Shown: piece after piece, positions 51,936 to 60,056 of the stretch
How positions within the stretch are numbered: position 1 is the first letter of the stretch
Layout: each line of letters starts with the position of its first letter
Assembly: GCA_963675435.1 (NCBI GenBank)
Contig: OY776216.1
Span: forward strand, 1,612,001 to 1,676,000
Length of the DNA stretch: 64,000 bases
Direction of reading: 5' to 3'
DNA from: Saccharicrinis sp963675435
GTDB lineage: Bacteria > Bacteroidota > Bacteroidia > Bacteroidales > Marinilabiliaceae
Translations under genes and position numbers: made by a program
Notes under the pieces: generated by a model
The model's input: the letters and a program-made list of their open reading frames with translations, nothing else
Databases searched by the model: none
What the model was told of the DNA's origin: nothing

Positions 51936-53852
51936 TTATACATCTACTTTTTTACCAAATTTCACAATAGTAAAATACAGAATTAGAAAGCCAATAATAA
52001 ACAAACTCCACGTTGGTATTCCAAATGCTCCGGGAATGGTTCCAATGAGTAAAGATACTCCGCCAACAAGTAACGCGTATGGCATTTGTGTTTTAACATG
52101 GTTGAGGTGGTTACACGAACTTGCCAGTGAACTTAAAATGGTTGTGTCGGAAATAGGGGAGCAGTGGTCACCCAACACAGAACCGGCTAATACTGTAGAA
52201 ACAACATTATAAAAAATAGGAAATATTTGATCAGTACTAAATCCGTATTCTACACAAATTTTCCAACATGCAGGTAAAATTAATGGATATATAATAGCCA
52301 TTGTTCCCCATGATGATCCTGTACTAAAAGCAATAAATCCTGAAAAAATAAAAGCCAATGCAGGTATCCAATGCGGACTTACCTTTACCACTCTTAGTAA
52401 TTCAGTAATAAATGTGGCAGTATGCATATGCTCTGTAATTAATGCAATACTCCATGCTAATATTAAAATAAGTACAGCATTAAACATCGTTTTAAAACCG
52501 TTTACAAGACCTTCCATTGATTCTTTTAAGGTTAGGACTCTTTGGATGGTTGATAGTGCTATTGACGCCAGCACACCAATTAATGAGGACCATATTAAAG
52601 CTTTAAAAGAATCTGCATTACCTATTATTACTGAAAGCTTTGAAGTAAAGCTAATATTAGCATTATGCCATATGTTAGAATCCCAACCTGTATATACCAA
52701 GCCAATGATAGTCCCTAATACAACCACTATCACAGGAATAAAAGCATTATACCACCGGGCTTTTACATTTTCCAAACTTTCAAATTCACTTAATATTTGT
52801 GCTTGTTTTCCAGAATCGTGCGTTTTATGAATACCAATTTTTCTTGCTTTTACTTCCATTTTATACATCGGACCAAAATCACGGTTCTTAATAATTAGTA
52901 TAAGTACAAAACCTATGGTAAATACAGGATAGAATGAATAAGAAAGAGAGGATAGAAAAATTTGATAAGCCGATTGATCTATGCCTAAATGATTAATTCC
53001 TTCGTTGATGTAACTTAGTTCGGCACCAATCCATGTTGTAATAAATGCAATAGATGCAATAGGAGCAGAAGTTGAATCCACAAGATACGATAATTTCTCT
53101 CTCGATATTTTTAGTTTATCGGTTACCGGACGCATGGTGTTACCCACAACCAATGTATTAGCATAATCATCAAAAAAGATGATTAATCCCATTAACCAGG
53201 TTATAAACTGGCCCGATCTTGGGCTTTTTGCATATTTGGCTAGATGGTATACGATTCCTTTCATACCTCCATTCATTGTAATCAGTGCAACCATACCTCC
53301 AATTAGCATTGAAAAGATGATGATGGATAAGTGATCCGGGTTGTTTAATGCCTGCAATGCATAAGTATCAACAACTGCAAATAAACCTTTCCCAAGACTA
53401 AGGAAAAAAGAAAATCCTTTGTATTTAAATATAACGGTGGTACCTACCAATAAACCAATGAAAAGTGATGAAAATACCTCTTTGGTAATTAGAGCCATTA
53501 TAATAGCTATTAAAGGAGGTAGTATTGAGAACCATAGAGGAATAGGATGTGGTTCTGAAGTGCAAATTACTTCATTTTGATATTGTATAATAAGTTGATC
53601 ACCTTGAGTAAATGAAGTTTCAATAAACTGTTGGTTCTCTATATTAATAATAGGAAGTAGTGTATTATTCTTTAAAGCAATTAAGTTTTCTGTATTTAAT
53701 CCAGTATTTAGGTTTGTGTTAATTTCAATTTTATATTGAACAGATTCTACCAAAATATCAGGATAAACAACCTCAATTTGTTTGTTTTCTGCATTTGATA
53801 AAATAAAAATAAAACATACAGCTATTGTAAAAAAGAGCTTTTTTAGCAGCAT
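51936..53852 (-). CDS. NhaC-family Na+/H+ antiporter with exported N-terminal domain
   Basis: The 638-residue inner-membrane transporter has from about residue 105 the NhaC-family core with about 11-12 hydrophobic helices. Motifs include LLVGTTVIFKYKGF, LIIFFDDYANTLVVGNTMRPVTDKLKISREKLSYLVDSTSAPIAS, FSTGSSWGTMAIIYPLILPACW and GSVLGDHCSPISDTTILSS. The first ~20 residues are a signal peptide (FFTIAVCFIFILSNAENK). Residues about 22-100 are a soluble beta-rich region not found in short family members, presumably periplasmic. The substrate may be Na+/H+ or an organic acid; relatives include malate/lactate antiporters. The gene stands alone. Confidence 0.88.
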   Translation of the reverse strand: MLLKKLFFTIAVCFIFILSNAENKQIEVVYPDILVESVQYKIEINTNLNTGLNTENLIALKNNTLLPIINIENQQFIETSFTQGDQLIIQYQNEVICTSEPHPIPLWFSILPPLIAIIMALITKEVFSSLFIGLLVGTTVIFKYKGFSFFLSLGKGLFAVVDTYALQALNNPDHLSIIIFSMLIGGMVALITMNGGMKGIVYHLAKYAKSPRSGQFITWLMGLIIFFDDYANTLVVGNTMRPVTDKLKISREKLSYLVDSTSAPIASIAFITTWIGAELSYINEGINHLGIDQSAYQIFLSSLSYSFYPVFTIGFVLILIIKNRDFGPMYKMEVKARKIGIHKTHDSGKQAQILSEFESLENVKARWYNAFIPVIVVVLGTIIGLVYTGWDSNIWHNANISFTSKLSVIIGNADSFKALIWSSLIGVLASIALSTIQRVLTLKESMEGLVNGFKTMFNAVLILILAWSIALITEHMHTATFITELLRVVKVSPHWIPALAFIFSGFIAFSTGSSWGTMAIIYPLILPACWKICVEYGFSTDQIFPIFYNVVSTVLAGSVLGDHCSPISDTTILSSLASSCNHLNHVKTQMPYALLVGGVSLLIGTIPGAFGIPTWSLFIIGFLILYFTIVKFGKKVDV

Positions 53853-53997
53853 AAGTGATTTTTGTAAAAGGTTTACTGCAAATATATATGAAAGTTTATT
53901 GAAAAGCTGTAATATATTATACCATTCAGTAATATTCTGGGGGATTTATTTTTTTTCAGAATAATTAATTATTAATTTGTTTTTATAAAACTATTAT

Positions 53998-54591
53998 ATG
54001 CGGCAATTAGATTTTAATATATTCGATACAAATATACCTATTGTTCAACCAGCAAAAGGTAAAATTCTTATTGCTGAACCCTTCTTAAAAGGTCCTTATT
54101 TTGGGCGTTCTATTATTTTGTTAACTGAATTTGGAAAAGAGGGAGCAGTAGGATTTGTATTAAATAAAGCCAGTAATGTATACCCTGATGAAGTAATTGA
54201 TGATATTCTTTCGTTTAAGGGGGAGTTGTTTATTGGCGGGCCAGTTTCTTCAGATACACTTCATTTTATACATACTTTAGGAGATGTACTTCCGGGCTCG
54301 GTTAAAGTAACTGAAGATATTTACTGGGGCGGAAATTTTGATAAATTGAAGGACCTGATCAATAGTGATGTTGCTACATATAAGCAAGTCAAGTTTTTTG
54401 CCGGATACTCAGGTTGGTCTCCCGGTCAGCTCGAAAATGAAATTAAGGATAAGTCATGGATTGTTACAGAAATTGATGATAAAACAATCATGAATGAAAA
54501 TATAGATGATATTTGGGAAAAATCATTAACTAGCTTAGGAGGTGTTTTTAAAACATGGTCTAAATTTCCAAATGATCCTAACCATAATTGA
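53998..54591 (+). CDS. YqgE/AlgH family protein
   Basis: The 197-residue protein has the complete UPF0301/AlgH fold: GKILIAEPFLKGPYFGRSIILLTEFGKEGAVGFVLNKAS near the start, then ELFIGGPVSSDTLHFIHTL, and FFAGYSGWSPGQLENEIKDKSWIV. The family is widespread. AlgH was linked genetically to alginate regulation in Pseudomonas, but the molecular function is unknown. No operon partner; the carboxylase genes begin 294 bp downstream. Confidence 0.93.
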   Translation: MRQLDFNIFDTNIPIVQPAKGKILIAEPFLKGPYFGRSIILLTEFGKEGAVGFVLNKASNVYPDEVIDDILSFKGELFIGGPVSSDTLHFIHTLGDVLPGSVKVTEDIYWGGNFDKLKDLINSDVATYKQVKFFAGYSGWSPGQLENEIKDKSWIVTEIDDKTIMNENIDDIWEKSLTSLGGVFKTWSKFPNDPNHN

Positions 54592-54885
54592 TTATACCAA
54601 ACCAGATTCTCTGTTAAGTATTACCTTCCAATTAAACTTTTTGTAGTGTCTGTATGTTACTATTTGTTGAAGAAAGAAAGTAACGGTATTAAAATGACAT
54701 TGTTTCACTTTTGAATTTGTTGTATATTGATGTAAATGTTAGATATACAATGAAATATATTTAAATTAAATAATTGAACAAATGCGTTTACAGGTTTAAT
54801 TTATGTTTTATAACATATTTATATGCAATAAAACACAAATTAATTGCTTTTTTTGCCATGCTTTTTTATGTAAAAAAATGAATAC

Positions 54886-56427
54886 ATGAAGGATAATAGA
54901 ATTCCATTTAAGAGGTTTCATGAGAGAAATGATAGTCTTCTTTCTCAATACGATGATACTTATTTTCAAAGACAACATGCGAAAGGGAAATTAACTGCCA
55001 GGGAACGGATAGATTATCTGATGGATAGTGGTAGTTTTAGAGAAATAGATGCTTTTGTTAAGCCTTTAGGAAAAGAGGATGAAAAGAAATATGGCGATGG
55101 AGTTATTGTGGGGTATGGTACTATAAATGGTCGACAAGTTTTTATTTTTGCTCAGGACTTTAACTTTATGGGAGGTTCTTTGGGTGTTGTTCATGCTCAA
55201 AAGATTATTAAAGTTCAAAAAATGGCTCTAAAGATGGGGCATCCAATAATTGGTCTGATTGATTCTGGCGGAGCCAGAATTCAGGAAGGTGTGGCAAGTT
55301 TAGCTGGATATGCTGGAATTTTTATGCAAAATGTAAAGAGTTCCGGAGTGATACCACAGATATCTGTTATTATGGGACCAGCGGCTGGTGGTGCAGTATA
55401 TTCTCCTGCGCTTACCGATTTTAGATTTATGACAAAGGATACATCTTATATGTTTGTAACTGGTCCTGAGGTTGTAAAGGAAGTGCTGAATGAAAATACA
55501 ACTTTTGAAGAATTAGGAGGTGCAGAAGTACATGCAACAGAAAGTGGTGTTGCAGATATGATCTTTAGTGATGAGGAACAAACCTTAATGGGGGTTAAAA
55601 AATTATTAAGCTATTTGCCATCTAACAACGTAGAGCATCCTCCTGTAAAAACTCTAGAAGATATGGCTCCGAGTAAAACAGAAAAACTTTCCATGTTATT
55701 ACCGGATGATCCAAATAAGCCATATGATGTAGTAGAGGTTATTAATTTGATTGTTGATAAAGGCTCGTTTTTTGAAATTGCAGAAAATCATGCTCAGAAT
55801 ATTGTAATTGGTTTGGCTCGTTTAAGTAATCAGGTTATAGGCATAGTGGCAAATCAGCCTAAAATTATGGCTGGAACATTAGATATCAATGCATCCAAAA
55901 AAGCTGCACGATTTGTTAGATTTTGCGATTCATTTAATATACCAATACTTGTTTTAGAGGATGTTCCGGGATTTATGCCAGGAAAAAGTCAAGAGCAGAA
56001 TGCCATAATCATGCATGGGGCAAAATTACTTTATGCATTTGCAGAAGCTTCAGTACCTAAAATTACGGTCATCCTTAGGAAAGCGTATGGTGGAGCCTAC
56101 ATCGTTATGAATAGTAAAAACATGGGAGGTGACTTTAATTTTGCATGGCCAACGGCAGAAGTTGCTGTAATGGGACCTGAAGGAGCTGTTAAAATTTTAA
56201 ATAGAAAAGAATTACTTGAGGCAGATGACCCGGAAGAATTAAAGCGCAAGTTGATTGCTGATTATAAAGAAAATGTGGCCAATCCATATGTTGCTGACGA
56301 AAAAGGGTATATCGATGAGGTTATAGACCCTTCCGAAACTAGAGAAGTAGTGATTAATGCTTTTGCCTTATTGGAAAATAAAGTGGAGCAAAGTCCAACC
56401 AGAAAGCACGGAAATATTCCGTTATAA
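54886..56427 (+). CDS. acyl-CoA carboxylase carboxyltransferase (beta) subunit, probably propionyl-CoA
   Basis: The 513-residue carboxyltransferase moves carboxyl from carboxybiotin to acyl-CoA. The N-terminal half has KGKLTARERIDYLMDSGSF, IGLIDSGGARIQEGV and MGPAAGGAVYSPALTDF. The C-terminal half has LEDVPGFMPGKSQEQNAIIMHGAKLLYAFAEA and ILRKAYGGAYIVMNSKNMGGD, which form the two crotonase-fold halves with glycine-rich oxyanion loops. Length and motifs match PccB/MmdA proteins. Because a biotin carboxylase and a biotin carrier follow directly, propionyl-CoA carboxylase is favoured over the decarboxylase MmdA, which would need membrane subunits. This assignment is inference. Confidence 0.88.
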   Translation: MKDNRIPFKRFHERNDSLLSQYDDTYFQRQHAKGKLTARERIDYLMDSGSFREIDAFVKPLGKEDEKKYGDGVIVGYGTINGRQVFIFAQDFNFMGGSLGVVHAQKIIKVQKMALKMGHPIIGLIDSGGARIQEGVASLAGYAGIFMQNVKSSGVIPQISVIMGPAAGGAVYSPALTDFRFMTKDTSYMFVTGPEVVKEVLNENTTFEELGGAEVHATESGVADMIFSDEEQTLMGVKKLLSYLPSNNVEHPPVKTLEDMAPSKTEKLSMLLPDDPNKPYDVVEVINLIVDKGSFFEIAENHAQNIVIGLARLSNQVIGIVANQPKIMAGTLDINASKKAARFVRFCDSFNIPILVLEDVPGFMPGKSQEQNAIIMHGAKLLYAFAEASVPKITVILRKAYGGAYIVMNSKNMGGDFNFAWPTAEVAVMGPEGAVKILNRKELLEADDPEELKRKLIADYKENVANPYVADEKGYIDEVIDPSETREVVINAFALLENKVEQSPTRKHGNIPL

Positions 56428-56496
56428 GAAGAAATATATCTAAGAGACATAAGATGAGAGGTTTTATGAGCCTGTTCGTCTACAATCTGAAATATT

Positions 56497-57987
56497 ATGA
56501 AGATTAATTCAATTTTGATTGCCAATCGAGGTGAAATTGCCATTAGAATAGCTCGAACTGCTAAAGAGATGGGTATAAAAACTTATATGTTTTTGTCGCA
56601 TCACGAGCCCAATGCATTACATCTTGATTTTGCCGATGAGGTAATAAATGTATCAGACAATACTTATATTAATGTTTATACTAACATTGATAAATTAATA
56701 GAAACAGTTTTAGAGTATAAGATCGATGCGATTCATCCAGGGTATGGATTTTTATCAGAAAATCCTTTTCTGCCCAGGGAATGTGAACGTAACAATATTG
56801 TTTTTATAGGACCATCCTCAAAGGCTATCGATCAAATGGGAAATAAAGGTATGGCTCGTGATATGGCATTAAAAAGCGGAATTCCCGTTTTGCAAGGTAG
56901 CGAAGGTGTTATTACTTCTGTTGAGGAAGCTGAAGAAACGGCAAAAAAAATAGGTTATCCAATTATTCTGAAGGCAGTTGCTGGAGGTGGAGGAAAAGGG
57001 ATGCGTGTTGTTCGTAAAAAGAGCGAATTGCCGTTGATGTTTAAGTTGGCTACGAATGAAGCAAAATCGCTTTTTGATAATGATTCCATGCTGATAGAAA
57101 AATACGTGGAGAATCCCCGACATATTGAGTTTCAGGTGTTGGCTGATAAGCATGGTAATATAGTTCACTTATTCGAAAGAGAATGTAGTATACAGCGTAA
57201 ACATCAAAAACTTTTGGAAGAAGCACCATCTGCAGCCCTAAATGATGAATTAAGAGCAAAGATTGGTGCTGATGCGGTAAAAATTTGTAAGGCTACCAAT
57301 TATTATAGTGCAGGTACAGTTGAATTTTTATTGGACGATGATCTGAATCATTATTTTATGGAAATGAATACACGAGTTCAGGTTGAGCATCCCATAACTG
57401 AGGAAATTACAGGTGTAGATATTATTGAGCAACAAATTAGAGTAGCTCAGGGTGAAGAGCTTACTTTAACGCAAGAGGATATTACTAAAAATGGTTGGGC
57501 AATAGAGTTACGTGTTAATGCAGAAGATGTTCAGGCTGGTTTTGCACCGTCAACAGGTTTGGTGGAGCAAATGGATATCCCTAACAAAAAGTATTTACGT
57601 TGTGATTCAGGTTATCAGGAAGGAAAGGTTGTTGTTTCAAGTTTTGACTCTTTGGTTGCAAAACTGATTATTACAGGCAAAACAAGGGGTGATGCCATTA
57701 AAAATTGTAGAACAGTATTAAATAGCACTACAATAAAAGGTGTAAAAACAACATTGCCATTTTTTAAGCAAGTGATGCAAACACCTTCCTTTGTAAAGGG
57801 AAAATATACTACCTCATTTATCGAAACGGATTTAGAGCAGAACTATTTTCAGGAGGATAATGAACTTATGGCTGCTGCCGTATTAGCAATGAAAGCTTAC
57901 TTAACAGAGCAGGAAAATATTAATTCTGATGACTTAAGTAGAAAGCAGGTATCGCCTTGGGCCATGAGTAAAAAGATTAAGGGATAG
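56497..57987 (+). CDS. biotin carboxylase subunit of acyl-CoA carboxylase
   Basis: The 496-residue ATP-grasp enzyme carboxylates biotin using bicarbonate and ATP. It has ILIANRGEIAIRIARTAKEMGI at the start, AIHPGYGFLSENP, the ATP-binding glycine loop ILKAVAGGGGKGMRVV, EKYVENPRHIEFQVLAD, FMEMNTRVQVEHPITEEITG with the catalytic region, and a biotin-carboxylase C-terminal domain (LRVNAEDVQAGFAPSTG). It lacks a fused biotin domain, which is supplied by the next gene. It is about 45 residues longer than a minimal AccC, ending in a helical tail. It lies 69 bp after the carboxyltransferase and 56 bp before the carrier. Confidence 0.93.
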   Translation: MKINSILIANRGEIAIRIARTAKEMGIKTYMFLSHHEPNALHLDFADEVINVSDNTYINVYTNIDKLIETVLEYKIDAIHPGYGFLSENPFLPRECERNNIVFIGPSSKAIDQMGNKGMARDMALKSGIPVLQGSEGVITSVEEAEETAKKIGYPIILKAVAGGGGKGMRVVRKKSELPLMFKLATNEAKSLFDNDSMLIEKYVENPRHIEFQVLADKHGNIVHLFERECSIQRKHQKLLEEAPSAALNDELRAKIGADAVKICKATNYYSAGTVEFLLDDDLNHYFMEMNTRVQVEHPITEEITGVDIIEQQIRVAQGEELTLTQEDITKNGWAIELRVNAEDVQAGFAPSTGLVEQMDIPNKKYLRCDSGYQEGKVVVSSFDSLVAKLIITGKTRGDAIKNCRTVLNSTTIKGVKTTLPFFKQVMQTPSFVKGKYTTSFIETDLEQNYFQEDNELMAAAVLAMKAYLTEQENINSDDLSRKQVSPWAMSKKIKG

Positions 57988-58043
57988 TAATACGGAATAA
58001 TGTGATGTATGACGCTGTGTAGTAACTCATAAATAGGAATGAA

Positions 58044-58565
58044 ATGAAACTTTTATCTCATATAAAAAAATATACTTTAACAGGTGAAAAGAAGGTAAAT
58101 ATTGCTGTTAAGGATAATGAAATTTATAAGGTTAATAACAGAAAAGCCGACATTGATATTGAGGCCCTTGAAAACGATGAGTACGTAGTTCATTGTAATA
58201 AGAACTCACATGTAGGGGAAGTTGTTAGTCTTAAGCAAAATGAAGTTTCAGTTATGATTAATGGTAATACTTATCATTTTACCATTGAAACTGAATATGC
58301 AAGTAAAAGAAGGGAAAAGCTCTCGAAAAGTTCCAGCAAAAAGATTGAGAAAGTAAAAGCTCCACTTCCTGGTGAAATTGTTGCAGTTTTAATGTCAGAG
58401 GGACAAGAAGTGCATAAAGGGGAGCCGATCATGATTCTTGAGGCAATGAAGATGCAGAATGAAATTGTTAGTCCTATTGGCGGAAAAGTAAAAAGTATCA
58501 GTGTTAAGTCTGAAGAAACTGTAATGAAAGATCAGATATTATTTGAAGTGGAACCTGGTAAATAA
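58044..58565 (+). CDS. biotin carboxyl carrier protein of acyl-CoA carboxylase
   Basis: The 173-residue carrier has a C-terminal biotinyl domain (about 103-173) holding ILEAMKMQNEI with the biotinylated Lys136. Before it is a charged linker (KRREKLSKSSSKKIEKVKAPLPGE). The N-terminal ~95 residues form a beta-rich domain (YVVHCNKNSHVGEVVSLKQNEVSVMINGNTYHFTIE) resembling the BT linker domain that docks the carrier in propionyl-CoA-type carboxylases. Together with the two genes upstream it completes one biotin-dependent carboxylase. Confidence 0.92.
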   Translation: MKLLSHIKKYTLTGEKKVNIAVKDNEIYKVNNRKADIDIEALENDEYVVHCNKNSHVGEVVSLKQNEVSVMINGNTYHFTIETEYASKRREKLSKSSSKKIEKVKAPLPGEIVAVLMSEGQEVHKGEPIMILEAMKMQNEIVSPIGGKVKSISVKSEETVMKDQILFEVEPGK

Positions 58566-58576
58566 ATAAAATATTT

Positions 58577-58610
58577 CTTCTCTCTAACTTAATTTTGAGT
58601 TAGAGAGAAG
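58577..58610. terminator. bidirectional stem-loop between carboxylase operon and capA-like gene
   Basis: A perfect 13-bp stem (CTTCTCTCTAACT at 58577-58589, AGTTAGAGAGAAG at 58598-58610) has an 8-base loop. On the minus strand it is followed by a T-rich run, so it fits a terminator for the gene ending at 58619. It also lies 12 bp after the plus-strand operon. Confidence 0.8.
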
Positions 58611-58618
58611 TACCACCT

Positions 58619-59719
58619 TTACTTAATCCATCCGGGTAAGTCTTTATTAAAAGAATATTCAACTATATTGACATTGCTTTTGTATATATCTCTGGCTTCC
58701 TTTCCGTATTCAATCAATCTATTGTTGGCTTTTTCGTTCATAAATAAGGCCTCATTTTCAAATGGAGAGACAGGAAGTATATAAAATTCTTTATGGCCAT
58801 TTATTTTAGGTGTATAAACCCAGGTTAAATAGTAACCAGCATCACTTACAAAGGTTTTATGGTTTGTTTTTGATAATTCAACTTTTACCATAACACCTCC
58901 ATCTCTGGGGGCAGTTCTTTGGTTTGATACAAAATTACCAAGCGAATAAACAACAAATCCATCTTCAGTATATTTTATAGGTTGAACTACATGGGGGTGC
59001 GATCCAATAACAACATCGACACCGTTATTTTTAAATAATTTATTAATCTTTATTTGATTTTGGTTGGGTGAGGTTTGATACTCAAGTCCCCAATGTACAA
59101 AGGCTATAATTTTATCAGGATTCAGTTTCCTTGTTTTTTTTATATCGTATTTTATTATTTCTTCATCAATATAGTTTACAACATTTGGAGAGGTCACCGA
59201 AATTCCATTTGTACCATAAGTGTAGTTTAAAATGGCCACCTTTATTCCGTTTTTCTCCAGAATTAAAGCGCTTTGATTTTCTTTCTCTAAACTATCTTTA
59301 AATGTTCCGGTATGAGGAATATTTAAACTATCCAATACATCTATGGTTCTTTCAAGACCTTGTTTTCTTCGGTCGATACAATGATTATTAGCAGTTACCA
59401 TAGCATCTATTCCTGCATCTTTCATGGCAATTACTAAAGCATCTGGTGAGCTAAACTGTGGGTATCCTTTGAATGGAGGGCCTGCAAGGGTTACTTCTAG
59501 ATTAGCAACGGTAAAATCGGCATCATCAAAAATATTGCTCACATATTTAAAGCAACCAGAATAATCATACTTACCTGTATTCTTATTATAGGCACTATTT
59601 ATCTGGGTATCATGTCCCATTACGTCTCCAACAAAAACAAAGGAAACTGTTGTAGTATCCTGTGCGAAAGTTATATTAAAACATAAGTAAAGTAATGATG
59701 TGATTATCAGTTTTTTCAT
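58619..59719 (-). CDS. CapA-family exported protein (second copy)
   Basis: The 366-residue protein has a signal peptide (LIITSLLYLCFNITFAQ). CapA motifs are FVFVGDVMGHDTQINSAYN, FTVANLEVTLAGPP, IDAMVTANNHCIDR, AILNYTYGTNG, IAFVHWGLEYQTSPN, VDVVIGSHPHVVQPI and VYSLGNFVSNQR, so the full metallophosphoesterase-like metal site is kept. It is a distant paralogue of the protein at 45583-46716, with which it shares motif order but little else. No capsule genes are adjacent. Function is as uncertain as for the other copy. Confidence 0.87.
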   Translation of the reverse strand: MKKLIITSLLYLCFNITFAQDTTTVSFVFVGDVMGHDTQINSAYNKNTGKYDYSGCFKYVSNIFDDADFTVANLEVTLAGPPFKGYPQFSSPDALVIAMKDAGIDAMVTANNHCIDRRKQGLERTIDVLDSLNIPHTGTFKDSLEKENQSALILEKNGIKVAILNYTYGTNGISVTSPNVVNYIDEEIIKYDIKKTRKLNPDKIIAFVHWGLEYQTSPNQNQIKINKLFKNNGVDVVIGSHPHVVQPIKYTEDGFVVYSLGNFVSNQRTAPRDGGVMVKVELSKTNHKTFVSDAGYYLTWVYTPKINGHKEFYILPVSPFENEALFMNEKANNRLIEYGKEARDIYKSNVNIVEYSFNKDLPGWIK

Positions 59720-60056
59720 CGCGTTTTGATCTTATTAGAGCATAAATATATATAATTAACTGCTATGAGGAAGAGAATGTTTGGGGCAAAGTATTTATTT
59801 TAAAAAAAATACTAAATTGCGCACGGTTTGAACAAATTACTTAATTATTTATATGATTTGTTGTTAGGAGTTTAGAGTAGGAATATTTCGGGGATTTAAT
59901 ATTTGACAATTTTATTTAGTAGTATGTTTTCTTATCAAAATATTGATAAGAAAATGCTTTGTGAGATTATGTGTCGGATTTATTAACCTAAGTTAGATTA
60001 AAATTTTATGTCGAACTCAGGCTTATTAGAAAATCCCGAATGTAAAATATAGGATA
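59720..60056. other. 337-bp divergent intergenic region with candidate promoter and palindrome
   Basis: This region separates the minus-strand CapA-family gene from the acyl-CoA synthetase gene. It contains a promoter-like pair (TTTG at 59902, TATGTTTT at 59923) overlapped by a perfect 12-bp palindrome at 59927-59954. No reading frame or RNA gene is seen. Confidence 0.5.
59902..59954 (+). promoter_or_regulatory. candidate promoter with overlapping perfect palindrome
   Basis: TTTG (59902-59905), 17 bases, then TATGTTTT (59923-59930; 7 of 8 of TAnnTTTG). A perfect inverted repeat TTTTCTTATCAA (59927-59938) and TTGATAAGAAAA (59943-59954), with a 4-base centre, begins inside the -7 box. The overlap is what an operator bound by a dimeric repressor would look like. 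It could also be an RNA hairpin. Confidence 0.45.
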
